The position numbers and the translations under genes were made by a program. From assembly GCA_900313845.1 (NCBI GenBank), contig OMTC01000029.1, forward strand, positions 1 through 15,140: a DNA stretch of 15,140 nt, given 5' to 3'. This DNA comes from an uncultured Prevotellaceae bacterium. Its GTDB lineage: Bacteria > Bacteroidota > Bacteroidia > Bacteroidales > Bacteroidaceae. The notes under the pieces were generated by a model that did not search any database, was not told where the DNA came from, and saw only the letters and a program-made list of their open reading frames with translations. Of this stretch, positions 1-5,626 are shown piece by piece; the first letter of the stretch is position 1; every line of letters starts with the position of its first letter.

Positions 1-867
1 GATGGTGTTGTAATCCACAACAATCGAGAAATCTGAAGCAGTGATATGATTATAGAGTGAGGAACTGACGCGGAAAGTGACAGAGGTAGTGAGCGGGAAA
101 GTGCGGACCACCTTATCGTCTGGAATGTTTTCGCAGAAGATTGGCACCTTGATGGTTTTTGTTGTGTAGAGGTCCACGCACAATTTGACCGTAACACTAT
201 CAGGACGACATTTCACTCCCTTTGGTGGAACCAATGCCAAGCGTACCTCCGTTGTATCTTTCAGATTGACGTAGCGCACCTCTTCGGTATTGATGGCGGA
301 GATGGTGTCGAACTGATTGTCAGGAGCATAAATATCTACATGCTGTGGTTCAAGTTCGATGCCACACAACACATGCTGTCCATCCACCTTTGCCTTACCA
401 TTGAATACAACAGGCACATACTTGTGCTCACCCGTTGAGTAGTAAAGCTCGAGCATGGAAGGACTGATAGATGTGCAAGAAAGGGAATTGCCCAAGGTGT
501 TTGTCACGATTTTCTTCCAAGCGTTGTTGTTCAAAACCAACATGCCATCGGCTTTCTCAAACTGAGAATAATCCACTTGCAATGTGCGAGCATCGCTCTT
601 CGTGAGATAATCGATGATGGCAAATCCTCTTCCACTCACTGCCACTTCCACCTTCTTGGGTACATCGGAAGTGAGGATGATGTTGGAAGGAATGCCAGTG
701 AGTTCAATCTTGTAGTTGATTCGTGCCGTGGTGGATTCCTTGAAAGTCTGGACAAACCAAAAGACGATGGATACCAAAAGAAATACAAAAAACACCATGA
801 ATTCGCGGTTGATTTTTATCTTCCGCAAACTCCGGTACATAGTTTGATAAATTTCCTTGATACCCAT
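1..867 (-). CDS. YbbR/CdaR-like membrane-anchored protein (C-terminus outside window)
   Basis: The reading frame is open from the ATG at 865-867 to the window edge, giving 289 residues with no stop, so it is a 3'-partial gene. Residues 1-22 are basic, residues 23-41 form one membrane segment (VFFVFLLVSIVFWFV), and the rest is a beta-rich extracytoplasmic region built of YbbR-like repeats. In Firmicutes, YbbR (CdaR) binds and controls the diadenylate cyclase CdaA. In Bacteroidetes, YbbR proteins are found in the nusB-yajC cluster and their role is not established. The start lies 9 bp beyond the yajC stop, and AGGAAAG precedes it, so it is probably translated from the yajC mRNA. By the usual gene order in this order of bacteria, dephospho-CoA kinase (coaE) would be expected next on the left; that is inference. 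The family assignment rests on architecture and context more than on a sharp motif. Confidence 0.82.
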   Translation of the reverse strand, partial: MGIKEIYQTMYRSLRKIKINREFMVFFVFLLVSIVFWFVQTFKESTTARINYKIELTGIPSNIILTSDVPKKVEVAVSGRGFAIIDYLTKSDARTLQVDYSQFEKADGMLVLNNNAWKKIVTNTLGNSLSCTSISPSMLELYYSTGEHKYVPVVFNGKAKVDGQHVLCGIELEPQHVDIYAPDNQFDTISAINTEEVRYVNLKDTTEVRLALVPPKGVKCRPDSVTVKLCVDLYTTKTIKVPIFCENIPDDKVVRTFPLTTSVTFRVSSSLYNHITASDFSIVVDYNTI

Positions 868-876
868 AAGAACGAT

Positions 877-1209
877 TTATCTTTCCTGGGACAATGCAGC
901 CTGGTTAGGGTCTGCAAACACAGAGTTGCGATCCACCTTGATACTTACACCCTTCGAAACTTCGATGGTGAGGTATGGTTCACCCACATTGAGTTCCTTC
1001 ACTGAGCCATAGATACCGCCACTGGTTACAATCTTGCTACCAATATCAAGCTTGTTGCGGAATTCCTGGATTTCTTTCTGACGCTTCTTCTGAGGACGAA
1101 TCATGAAGAAATACATAATGGCAAACATGAGGACGAGCATGATAATCAACTGCATGCCACCACCTCCAGCAGCAGGAGCTGCATCTTGAAGAAAATTGAT
1201 AAACAACAT
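877..1209 (-). CDS. yajC: Preprotein translocase subunit YajC
   Basis: A 110-residue protein of normal YajC size. After a short N-terminal stretch with an Ala/Gly-rich patch (APAAGGGG), residues 19-37 form one membrane helix, followed at once by the family signature FMIRPQKKRQKE and a small cytoplasmic domain with the typical ITSGGIYGSV-like segment (here IVTSGGIYGSVKEL). YajC associates with SecDF and the SecYEG translocon in the inner membrane and helps protein export and membrane insertion. It sits between nusB (102-bp gap) and the YbbR-like gene (9-bp gap), and I found no good promoter of its own. The window also encodes SecA, but in a separate unit. Confidence 0.96.
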   Translation of the reverse strand: MLFINFLQDAAPAAGGGGMQLIIMLVLMFAIMYFFMIRPQKKRQKEIQEFRNKLDIGSKIVTSGGIYGSVKELNVGEPYLTIEVSKGVSIKVDRNSVFADPNQAALSQER

Positions 1210-1311
1210 GGTTCTAAATAATTTTAAGTTTGTGATTCAATTTTGTTTGTATCTGTAAGAAACAACCCTATCTATATCTTAGGACTACACCTTATATATA
1301 ATATAATAGGA

Positions 1312-2238
1312 TTATTCCTTGGAAATTTTGTTTTCATGCTTGAGTCTGCGAGCAACATTATCAATGATGCCGTTGACATAACTTGCACTCTTTGGGGTGC
1401 TGTAGTATTTTGCTATTTCCACATATTCATTGATAGTGACTGAAGTAGGAATCTGTGGGAAGCTCAAAATCTCTGCTACTGCCACCTGCATGATAATAAC
1501 ATCCATAAAGGCGAGGCGATTGAATTCCCAGTTCCTGACACTCTGCGAAATGAGGTCGCGATAGTATTCATCGTTTGTGATAGTACGACGGAACAAGCGA
1601 GTTGCAAACTCACGGTCCTCAATGTCCTTGTATTCTGGAAGGAGTTCTTGGTCCTCACCCTTTCCAGCATCAAAACGCTTGATGGTTTTCAAAACAAAAG
1701 TGTCAACTATCTCTTTGTCGTCGTTCCAATACAGGCTTTGTTCCTCAAGAATATCATCGATTTTCTCATCTTTCATAATGATATTCTTATAGATTTTTCT
1801 CCAGACTTCACGATCAGCGTCGTAATCAGTTTCTTCAGCCGACATGTACTCTTGGAAAAAATCTGCTTCATTTATTTTTTCATAAAGACTCTTCAGATAG
1901 GTTCTTTCGTCTTTCCAGTTCCATTTTTTGTTTTCTTTGAACTCGCACAATTGTTTGTTCGACTCCAATTGAGCAATGAACTTGTTATCCACAAAACGAT
2001 GGCTGAGTGCCTCTTCTTTATGTGCCACACGATTCACCTGCTCCTTTTGCTCAAGAATTTCGAAGGCAAAACGCGTTTCCTCAACCATCAGGAGAAGCAA
2101 ATAATTATAAAGATCGTATGCTTTAGAAAGGCTAAACAATAGTTCTTTTTCCGCAGTGTCAAGATTCTTACCACCATTCTGATAGTAGGAATACATCAGT
2201 TGAACTATCTTAATTCTAATTAAGTTACGATTAATCAT
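1312..2238 (-). CDS. nusB: Transcription antitermination factor NusB (long Bacteroidetes form)
   Basis: A 308-residue protein, about twice the length of E. coli NusB. The start has the NusB look (MINRNLIRIKIVQLMYSYYQ), then about 150 mostly helical, charged residues follow, and the canonical NusB core comes at the C-terminus: FATRLFRRT, the WEFNRLAFMDVIIMQVAVAEIL segment and the closing TPKSASYVNGIIDNVARRL motif. NusB with NusE (S10) binds boxA RNA and lets RNA polymerase read through rRNA operons. The long form is typical of Bacteroidetes, so the extension is not an anomaly. The gene is first in a leftward unit with yajC and the YbbR-like gene, and a promoter fits about 30 nt upstream of the ATG. 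It is divergent from the PUR-type gene. Confidence 0.95.
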   Translation of the reverse strand: MINRNLIRIKIVQLMYSYYQNGGKNLDTAEKELLFSLSKAYDLYNYLLLLMVEETRFAFEILEQKEQVNRVAHKEEALSHRFVDNKFIAQLESNKQLCEFKENKKWNWKDERTYLKSLYEKINEADFFQEYMSAEETDYDADREVWRKIYKNIIMKDEKIDDILEEQSLYWNDDKEIVDTFVLKTIKRFDAGKGEDQELLPEYKDIEDREFATRLFRRTITNDEYYRDLISQSVRNWEFNRLAFMDVIIMQVAVAEILSFPQIPTSVTINEYVEIAKYYSTPKSASYVNGIIDNVARRLKHENKISKE

Positions 2239-2274
2239 AGCAAAAAACTCTTTTTTTACTTATTATATTCGATG

Positions 2275-2305
2275 CAAAGGTACGAACTTTTAATGAATAA
2301 ACAAG
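2275..2305 (-). promoter_or_regulatory. Putative Bacteroidetes-type promoter of nusB
   Basis: Read on the minus strand, TACCTTTG (2275-2282) fits the -7 consensus TAnnTTTG exactly. A CTTG at 2302-2305, 19 bp upstream, fits the -33 TTTG in three of four bases. Transcription would start near 2268, about 30 nt before the nusB ATG. This is a match by eye to the known Bacteroides consensus; there is no expression evidence. Confidence 0.6.
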
Positions 2306-2352
2306 CAGATTAACAAAAATAAGGGGCATTTATTAAAAAATTCCATTTGAAA

Positions 2353-2384
2353 TTTGATAGTGTAAATTTTTTTAAACAATTTTG
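2353..2384 (+). promoter_or_regulatory. Putative promoter of the PUR/DUF3276 gene
   Basis: TTTG at 2353-2356 is followed after exactly 20 bp by CAATTTTG (2377-2384), which matches TAnnTTTG in all but the first defined base. The predicted start near 2391 gives an AT-rich leader of about 60 nt. The promoter lies back to back with the nusB promoter, with about 50 bp between the two -33 boxes. A second weaker box, AATCTTTG at 2439-2446, lies only 8 bp before the ATG and is less likely. Confidence 0.55.
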
Positions 2385-2454
2385 CACAGTGAAAGGAAAT
2401 GATAATAAATTCGTATTTTTTAATGAGAATTTTTAATAAATCTTTGCAAGAACA

Positions 2455-2787
2455 ATGAATGGAATAGAAAAAGATTTCGTCTTTTCTGAGAGCGTGAAGG
2501 CGGGTAAGCGTATTTACTACTTCGATGTGAAGCAGAGTAGAAATGGTGAGAAGTACATTTCGATTACTGAAAGCAAGAAGATTTTTGATGATGGCTCGAA
2601 TATGCAGCAGGTGCATTTTGAGAAGCATAAGATTTTTCTGTACAAAGAAGATTATGAGAAATTCCTGAATGCCCTCAACAAAGTGTTGAAGATTGCTTCA
2701 GATGATGATTCCAGCAATGAATATTTAGCTCATAAGGAACCTGCTCAGCCTTCTGACGGCGAAGAAAAGTTCGACATAGAATTTTAA
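2455..2787 (+). CDS. PUR family DNA/RNA-binding protein (DUF3276)
   Basis: A 110-residue protein that matches the bacterial PUR-alpha-like family (DUF3276). The diagnostic block is near the N-terminus: AGKRIYYFDVKQSRNGEKYISITESKK, where a beta-strand pair carries the aromatic and basic residues used for nucleic-acid contact. A second block follows (HFEKHKIFLYKEDYEKFLNALNKVL, strand then helix), and the last 30 residues are acidic and probably disordered. Bacterial members form dimers that bind single-stranded DNA and RNA; the Borrelia relative BpuR is a transcriptional and post-transcriptional regulator. The cellular target in Bacteroidales is not known to me. The gene has its own promoter and precedes rplY by 214 bp, which contains the rplY promoter, so the two are probably separately controlled. 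Confidence 0.9.
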   Translation: MNGIEKDFVFSESVKAGKRIYYFDVKQSRNGEKYISITESKKIFDDGSNMQQVHFEKHKIFLYKEDYEKFLNALNKVLKIASDDDSSNEYLAHKEPAQPSDGEEKFDIEF

Positions 2788-2874
2788 GATTGATTGTTAC
2801 AATCGTATTTCTGACATAAAATAGTTGCATTCTTTTTGTTTTCTATTCATTTGGAGCAAAAAGGAGTTTGGATT

Positions 2875-2906
2875 TTTGTGTATCTAAGAAATTTGTCGTA
2901 AATTTG
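2875..2906 (+). promoter_or_regulatory. Putative promoter of rplY (near-consensus)
   Basis: TTTG (2875-2878), a 20-bp spacer and TAAATTTG (2899-2906) match the Bacteroidetes consensus at every defined base. This is one of the two best promoter matches in the window. The start would be near 2912, giving a leader of about 90 nt that carries a hairpin right at its 5' end. Confidence 0.72.
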
Positions 2907-2921
2907 CAACGCTTTTTTCGA

Positions 2922-2941
2922 GACCTCTCCCAGAGAGGGTC
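2922..2941 (+). promoter_or_regulatory. 5'-leader hairpin of rplY mRNA
   Basis: GACCTCTC (2922-2929) pairs with GAGAGG-G-TC (2933-2941) over eight pairs with one bulged G and a three-base loop. It lies about 10 nt after the predicted start of transcription and about 60 nt before the rplY ATG, in an otherwise AT-rich leader. It is not followed by a U tract, so it is not a terminator. It could protect the 5' end or be a binding site for autoregulation; both are guesses. Confidence 0.4.
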
Positions 2942-3001
2942 CATGTGTGATGGAGAATTAAGCAAAAAACTTAATTTATAGTAACACAAAACCAACAAAA
3001 A

Positions 3002-3604
3002 ATGAAAGAAATCACAATCAATGCACAGGTTCGCAAGGACCTCGGCAAGAAGGCAAGCCGCGACCTTCGTCGCTCTGGCAATGTGCCTGCAGTAGTTTAC
3101 GGTGTGGAGAAAGATGAAAATGGTGCTCCTTTTGCTCAGCCACTTACCATTTCTCAGAAAGAGCTTGCAAAGCTTATCTACACTCCTAATGTTTACATCG
3201 TGAACCTCAACATCGAGGGCAAGGAAGTGAAGGCTATCCTCAAGGAACTTCAGAACGACTACGTGAAAGATACTCCAGTCCACGTTGACTTCTATCAGAT
3301 TACTGACGCTCCTATCGTGATGGAGATTCCTGTTAAGCTCAACGGTCTTGCTGAAGGTGTACGTGCCGGTGGTAAGCTCTCTCTCAACATTCGCAAGTTG
3401 AAGGTGAAGGCTCCTTATACTCAGTTCCCAGACGTTCTCAACATCGATGTTACAGACCTCGGTCTTGGCAAGTCTATGAAGGTTGAAGCACTCAGCTTCG
3501 AAGGACTTGAAATCGTTACTTCTAAGGAAGCTGTGGTTTGCGCCGTTCGTATGACACGTGCTGCTCGTGCTGCTGCTGATGCTGCAGAAACTACTGAAGA
3601 ATAA
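3002..3604 (+). CDS. rplY: 50S ribosomal protein L25, CTC-type
   Basis: A 200-residue protein with the two-domain layout of the long L25 (Ctc) form. Residues 1-95 are the 5S rRNA-binding L25 domain, with the signature RKDLGKKASRDLRRSGNVPAVVYG and the DVHVDFYQI-like segment (here TPVHVDFYQI). Residues 96-180 are the C-terminal beta-barrel domain (VPVKLNGLAEGVRAGG-like). The tail (AARAAADAAETTEE) is Ala/Glu-rich, as in many Bacteroidetes homologues. It binds 5S rRNA in the central protuberance of the large subunit; in Bacillus the homologue Ctc is a general stress protein. The gene has a near-perfect promoter, a leader hairpin and a strong terminator, so it looks monocistronic, with pth downstream. 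Confidence 0.97.
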   Translation: MKEITINAQVRKDLGKKASRDLRRSGNVPAVVYGVEKDENGAPFAQPLTISQKELAKLIYTPNVYIVNLNIEGKEVKAILKELQNDYVKDTPVHVDFYQITDAPIVMEIPVKLNGLAEGVRAGGKLSLNIRKLKVKAPYTQFPDVLNIDVTDLGLGKSMKVEALSFEGLEIVTSKEAVVCAVRMTRAARAAADAAETTEE

Positions 3605-3630
3605 AAAGTCAATTCTTTAATTCCAATAAT

Positions 3631-3668
3631 AACCGAACTATGGGATGATTCTTATAGTTCGGTTTTTT
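3631..3668 (+). terminator. Rho-independent terminator of rplY
   Basis: AACCGAACTAT (3631-3641) pairs perfectly with ATAGTTCGGTT (3654-3664), and G-U pairs can extend the stem inwards. It is followed by a run of six T (3663-3668). It begins 27 bp after the rplY stop. Its position rules out any pth start upstream of about 3670. Confidence 0.88.
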
Positions 3669-3746
3669 ATTAAGGACATGAATATTTGGAAAACAATTGT
3701 TTCCTTATTCACGAAGGACAACAAGAAAGAAAAAGCAGAAAACAAG

Positions 3747-4310
3747 ATGAAATTCCTTATTGCAGGACTCGGAAATATTGGTGATGAATATGATGGAACC
3801 CGACACAACATCGGTTTCAGGGTTGTGGATGCTTTGGCTGCTTCTTGCAATATCACTTTCGAGGATAAGCGATATGGCTTTGTAGGAACAGGAAGAGCCA
3901 AAAGTGCTGAGTTGGTAATTCTGAAGCCATCCACTTATATGAACCTGAGTGGCAATGCAGTGAGATATTGGCTTCAAAAGGAAAATATCCCTGTGGAGAG
4001 AATGTTGGTGGTTTGCGACGACATTTCCCTTCCTTTTGGAAAACTGCGTATGCGTCCAGGTGGAAGTGATGGAGGACATAACGGATTGAAAAATATTGCT
4101 TCGGTTATTGGTACTCAACAATTTGCTCGTTTAAGGTTTGGTGTGGGAAATGATTTTCCAAGAGGAGCACAAGCCGATTATGTGCTGGGGCAATTCACAG
4201 AGGAAGATTTGAAGACGATGGATGAAAGAGTTGATGTGTTTGTTCAAGCCATCAAATCCTTTTGTTTAGCAGGTATTCAGATTACCATGAATCAGTTTAA
4301 TAAGAAATAA
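3747..4310 (+). CDS. pth: Peptidyl-tRNA hydrolase (aminoacyl-tRNA hydrolase)
   Basis: From the ATG at 3747 the protein has 187 residues, the usual size for Pth. It opens directly into the family core MKFLIAGLGNIGDEYDGTRHN. Asn10 and the catalytic base His20 are present, as are Asn66 (in TYMNLSGN), Asp91 (in VVCDDISLPFGKLRMRPGGS) and Asn112 (in GGHNGLKNI), all of which line the peptide and tRNA site in E. coli Pth. The enzyme cleaves the ester bond of peptidyl-tRNA dropped by stalled ribosomes. An in-frame ATG at 3678 would add 23 lysine-rich residues and is a possible alternative. The frame is also open from 3645, but that start lies inside the rplY terminator and can be discarded. I see no convincing promoter; readthrough from rplY is likely. 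Confidence 0.93.
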   Translation: MKFLIAGLGNIGDEYDGTRHNIGFRVVDALAASCNITFEDKRYGFVGTGRAKSAELVILKPSTYMNLSGNAVRYWLQKENIPVERMLVVCDDISLPFGKLRMRPGGSDGGHNGLKNIASVIGTQQFARLRFGVGNDFPRGAQADYVLGQFTEEDLKTMDERVDVFVQAIKSFCLAGIQITMNQFNKK

Positions 4311-4316
4311 AAAAGC

Positions 4317-4349
4317 AAAAAAAAATTGCTTATCATCACGACAAGCAAT
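4317..4349 (-). terminator. Intrinsic terminator of the putative sRNA
   Basis: Read on the minus strand, ATTGCTTGTC pairs with GATAAGCAAT (one G-U pair, five-base loop) and is followed by eight T and then GCTTTTTT. Read on the plus strand the same hairpin is followed only by CTTTACT, so the strong polarity is leftward. It may still help to end pth transcripts coming from the other side. Confidence 0.8.
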
Positions 4350-4390
4350 CTTTACTAACCTTAAAATAAATCTAATACCATGAAAAACAC
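4317..4390 (-). ncRNA. Putative small RNA with own promoter and terminator (about 74 nt)
   Basis: On the minus strand a full transcription unit is visible. A consensus promoter ends at 4395, a start is expected near 4390-4388, and an intrinsic terminator ends at about 4317. The RNA would begin GTGTTTTTCATGGTATTAG, contain an unpaired middle with TTTTAAGGTTAGTAA, and end in the terminator hairpin. The only ORF is six codons (MVLDLF), too short to claim. It converges on pth, whose stop is only 7 bp beyond the RNA end. From memory, near-identical stretches occur in gaps of other Bacteroidales genomes, and paralogous sRNA families are reported in Bacteroides; I could not check either point. Evidence is structural only. 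Confidence 0.6.
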
Positions 4391-4394
4391 AGTG

Positions 4395-4426
4395 CAAATT
4401 TACTATGTTTTTTGATATATGGCAAT
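4395..4426 (-). promoter_or_regulatory. Putative promoter of the small RNA
   Basis: On the minus strand TAAATTTG (4395-4402) matches the -7 consensus at every defined base. ATTG (4423-4426), exactly 20 bp upstream, matches the -33 box in three of four. No CDS on this strand lies downstream before the terminator at 4317-4349, so the promoter serves only the short RNA. Confidence 0.6.
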
Positions 4427-4560
4427 TGATTTCTTCTTATTTATTCATATAATTATAAATAATTAACAAACGAGAAGAAGTATAGCTAAATAATTAGGAG
4501 ATTTTGTAAATTATAATGCCGCAAAATTCAGTTTTTTAGGCTAAATAATCAGTCTGTTTT
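4403..4560. other. AT-rich gap with a spaced 13-bp direct repeat
   Basis: Between the small-RNA promoter and the stop of the next minus-strand gene the DNA is strongly AT-rich. It holds two near-identical 13-mers, GCTAAATAATTAG (4485-4497) and GCTAAATAATCAG (4540-4552), 55 bp apart, about five helical turns. No hairpin with a T tract ends the neighbouring gene here. The repeats could be a protein site or chance in AT-rich DNA. Confidence 0.3.
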
Positions 4561-5208
4561 TCACTCAGTTTCTGTCTGCAAACTATCCACAGGATAGACA
4601 TCCTCACGTGTTGCCAACACTTCGTGGAACACAATATTGGAATTGTCCGTAAGGCTATCTTTCACAGCATTCAATCCCTTCTGATTCAGCTGGGCAGCTT
4701 TTGCTTCGGCATTTGGCAAAGCGATCTGCAATGAGGTATAATCCTCAGAAGAAACATCAAAAACTCGGAAAAGGTAATTCAATCCAGCTTCAAAGACATA
4801 AGGTGTGAAAGTTGGGTCTTGGCAGAAAGAATAAATTAGTGCATCCTTGATGAGATAATCGATTTCAGCATCTGTCATGGTACTAATGCTAAACATATCT
4901 CCATTCAATGCAATATCATAGACCAGTGCACCTTCTTGAAGAGATTCTTCCACTACCAAACATCCATCATCAATTTCGAAAGGAAGAAGATTCGATTCAT
5001 GCTCTACAAGAAGAGTGATTTGACGTTTCAAAGTCTGTGCTCTCAAACGAGCCTGATGCGTAAGACTCACCACTTGATTGAGAGATGCTTCATAGCGAAT
5101 GATAGAATCACTACCTGTGCCTTGAATATCGCAAATGAAATGCTCAATCTTTCGTTTCCTCATGTCGGAAATGAAATGCGTTTGCTGTTCTATGTCTCGA
5201 ATCTGCAA
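4561..5208 (-). CDS. Protein of unknown function, probably the downstream half of a frameshifted gene
   Basis: A 215-residue frame that I do not recognise. It can only begin at a TTG (5206-5208), because an in-frame TGA lies at 5212-5214; the first ATG is at 5163, which would give 200 residues. Residues 1-65 look like a long helix or coiled coil (IRDIEQQTHFISDMRKRKIEHF), then a mixed alpha/beta region follows, with an acidic tail ending TETE. There is no signal peptide. It overlaps the preceding frame by 19 bp (5190-5208), and adding one base in 5190-5214 would fuse the two into a protein of about 315 residues. The lack of an ATG at the junction, and the fact that only the upstream piece carries a membrane anchor, favour one broken gene over two coupled genes. 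Two genuine overlapping genes remain possible. Confidence 0.55.
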   Translation of the reverse strand: MQIRDIEQQTHFISDMRKRKIEHFICDIQGTGSDSIIRYEASLNQVVSLTHQARLRAQTLKRQITLLVEHESNLLPFEIDDGCLVVEESLQEGALVYDIALNGDMFSISTMTDAEIDYLIKDALIYSFCQDPTFTPYVFEAGLNYLFRVFDVSSEDYTSLQIALPNAEAKAAQLNQKGLNAVKDSLTDNSNIVFHEVLATREDVYPVDSLQTETE

Positions 5209-5504
5209 GCGTCAGCAGCAACATTCGTATTTCCATGAAACTCCAAAAAAAAATGCAAATAGTTGGAATCCGAATGCTCCACTGGCTCCACAGGAATTTT
5301 CAGATTCTTAATATAGCCGCAAATGCCGATGGATAAGGGACAATTCAAATTGAATGAATCAACTTTTGCTCTGAATTCTTCATCGAAATGATATTTGTAT
5401 TTTTTGAAAGTCCCCTCCTGATACGCATAGAAAACAACCCCTGCTACAACTAAAATGATAGCAGTTAAGACTCCAATGATGGTATGTTTTCGAGTGTATT
5501 TCAT
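5190..5504 (-). CDS. Membrane-anchored N-terminal piece of an unknown protein
   Basis: A 104-residue frame starting at ATG 5502-5504. Residues 1-7 are basic, residues 8-28 form a hydrophobic segment (IIGVLTAIILVVAGVVFYAY) that would act as a signal anchor, and the remainder would lie outside the cytoplasmic membrane, with Cys55 and Cys62 as a possible disulfide. I do not recognise the family. A near-perfect promoter lies just upstream, with a leader of about 28 nt, so the locus is expressed or was until recently. The frame ends TAG at 5190-5192 inside the next frame, which continues in another phase. A run of nine A (5245-5253) in the coding region is an obvious slippage site, but slipping there alone does not join the frames. 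Read with its neighbour it is probably the first third of one envelope protein. Confidence 0.6.
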   Translation of the reverse strand: MKYTRKHTIIGVLTAIILVVAGVVFYAYQEGTFKKYKYHFDEEFRAKVDSFNLNCPLSIGICGYIKNLKIPVEPVEHSDSNYLHFFLEFHGNTNVAADACRFET

Positions 5505-5538
5505 CCAAATAATGATGAAAAGACGTTAGAACTAATTG

Positions 5539-5570
5539 CAAATATAAATCATTTCTGATAAATATGCAAA
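5539..5570 (-). promoter_or_regulatory. Putative promoter of the 5504/5208 unknown gene(s)
   Basis: On the minus strand TTTG (5567-5570), a 20-bp spacer and TATATTTG (5539-5546) match the Bacteroidetes consensus at every defined base. Start is expected near 5532, about 28 nt before the ATG. It follows the dnaB terminator directly, so these unknown frames are a unit separate from dnaB. Confidence 0.72.
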
Positions 5571-5575
5571 TTTTA

Positions 5576-5611
5576 AACAAAAAGGAGCAAGTTTCCATCG
5601 AACTTACTCCT
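5576..5611 (-). terminator. Rho-independent terminator of dnaB
   Basis: Read on the minus strand, AGGAGTAAGTT pairs with AACTTGCTCCT (plus-strand arms 5601-5611 and 5583-5593) with one central U-G pair and a seven-base loop. It is followed by TTTTTGTTT. It lies 16 bp after the dnaB stop and just upstream of the next promoter. Confidence 0.85.
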
Positions 5612-5626
5612 AAATTTGTATGATAT

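Noticed and set aside
1985..1993. Perfect DnaA box TTATCCACA as sign of oriC
   Set aside because: It is a single copy inside nusB with no cluster, no AT-rich unwinding element beside it, and no dnaA or dnaN in the window.
2788..2815. Hairpin GATTG-TTA-CAATC after the PUR gene as a terminator
   Set aside because: The stem has only five pairs and no T tract follows.
4380..4415. Eleven-codon plus-strand ORF (starts MKNTVQ) in the gap after pth
   Set aside because: The plus-strand ATG is the complement of the sRNA 5' part and promoter; there is no plus-strand promoter or conservation evidence for a peptide.
5245..5253. Programmed slippage at the nine-A run as the way to join the two unknown frames
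   Set aside because: Slipping one way runs into the TGA at 5212-5214 before the second frame opens, and slipping the other way enters a third frame that stops soon after, so this run alone cannot join them.
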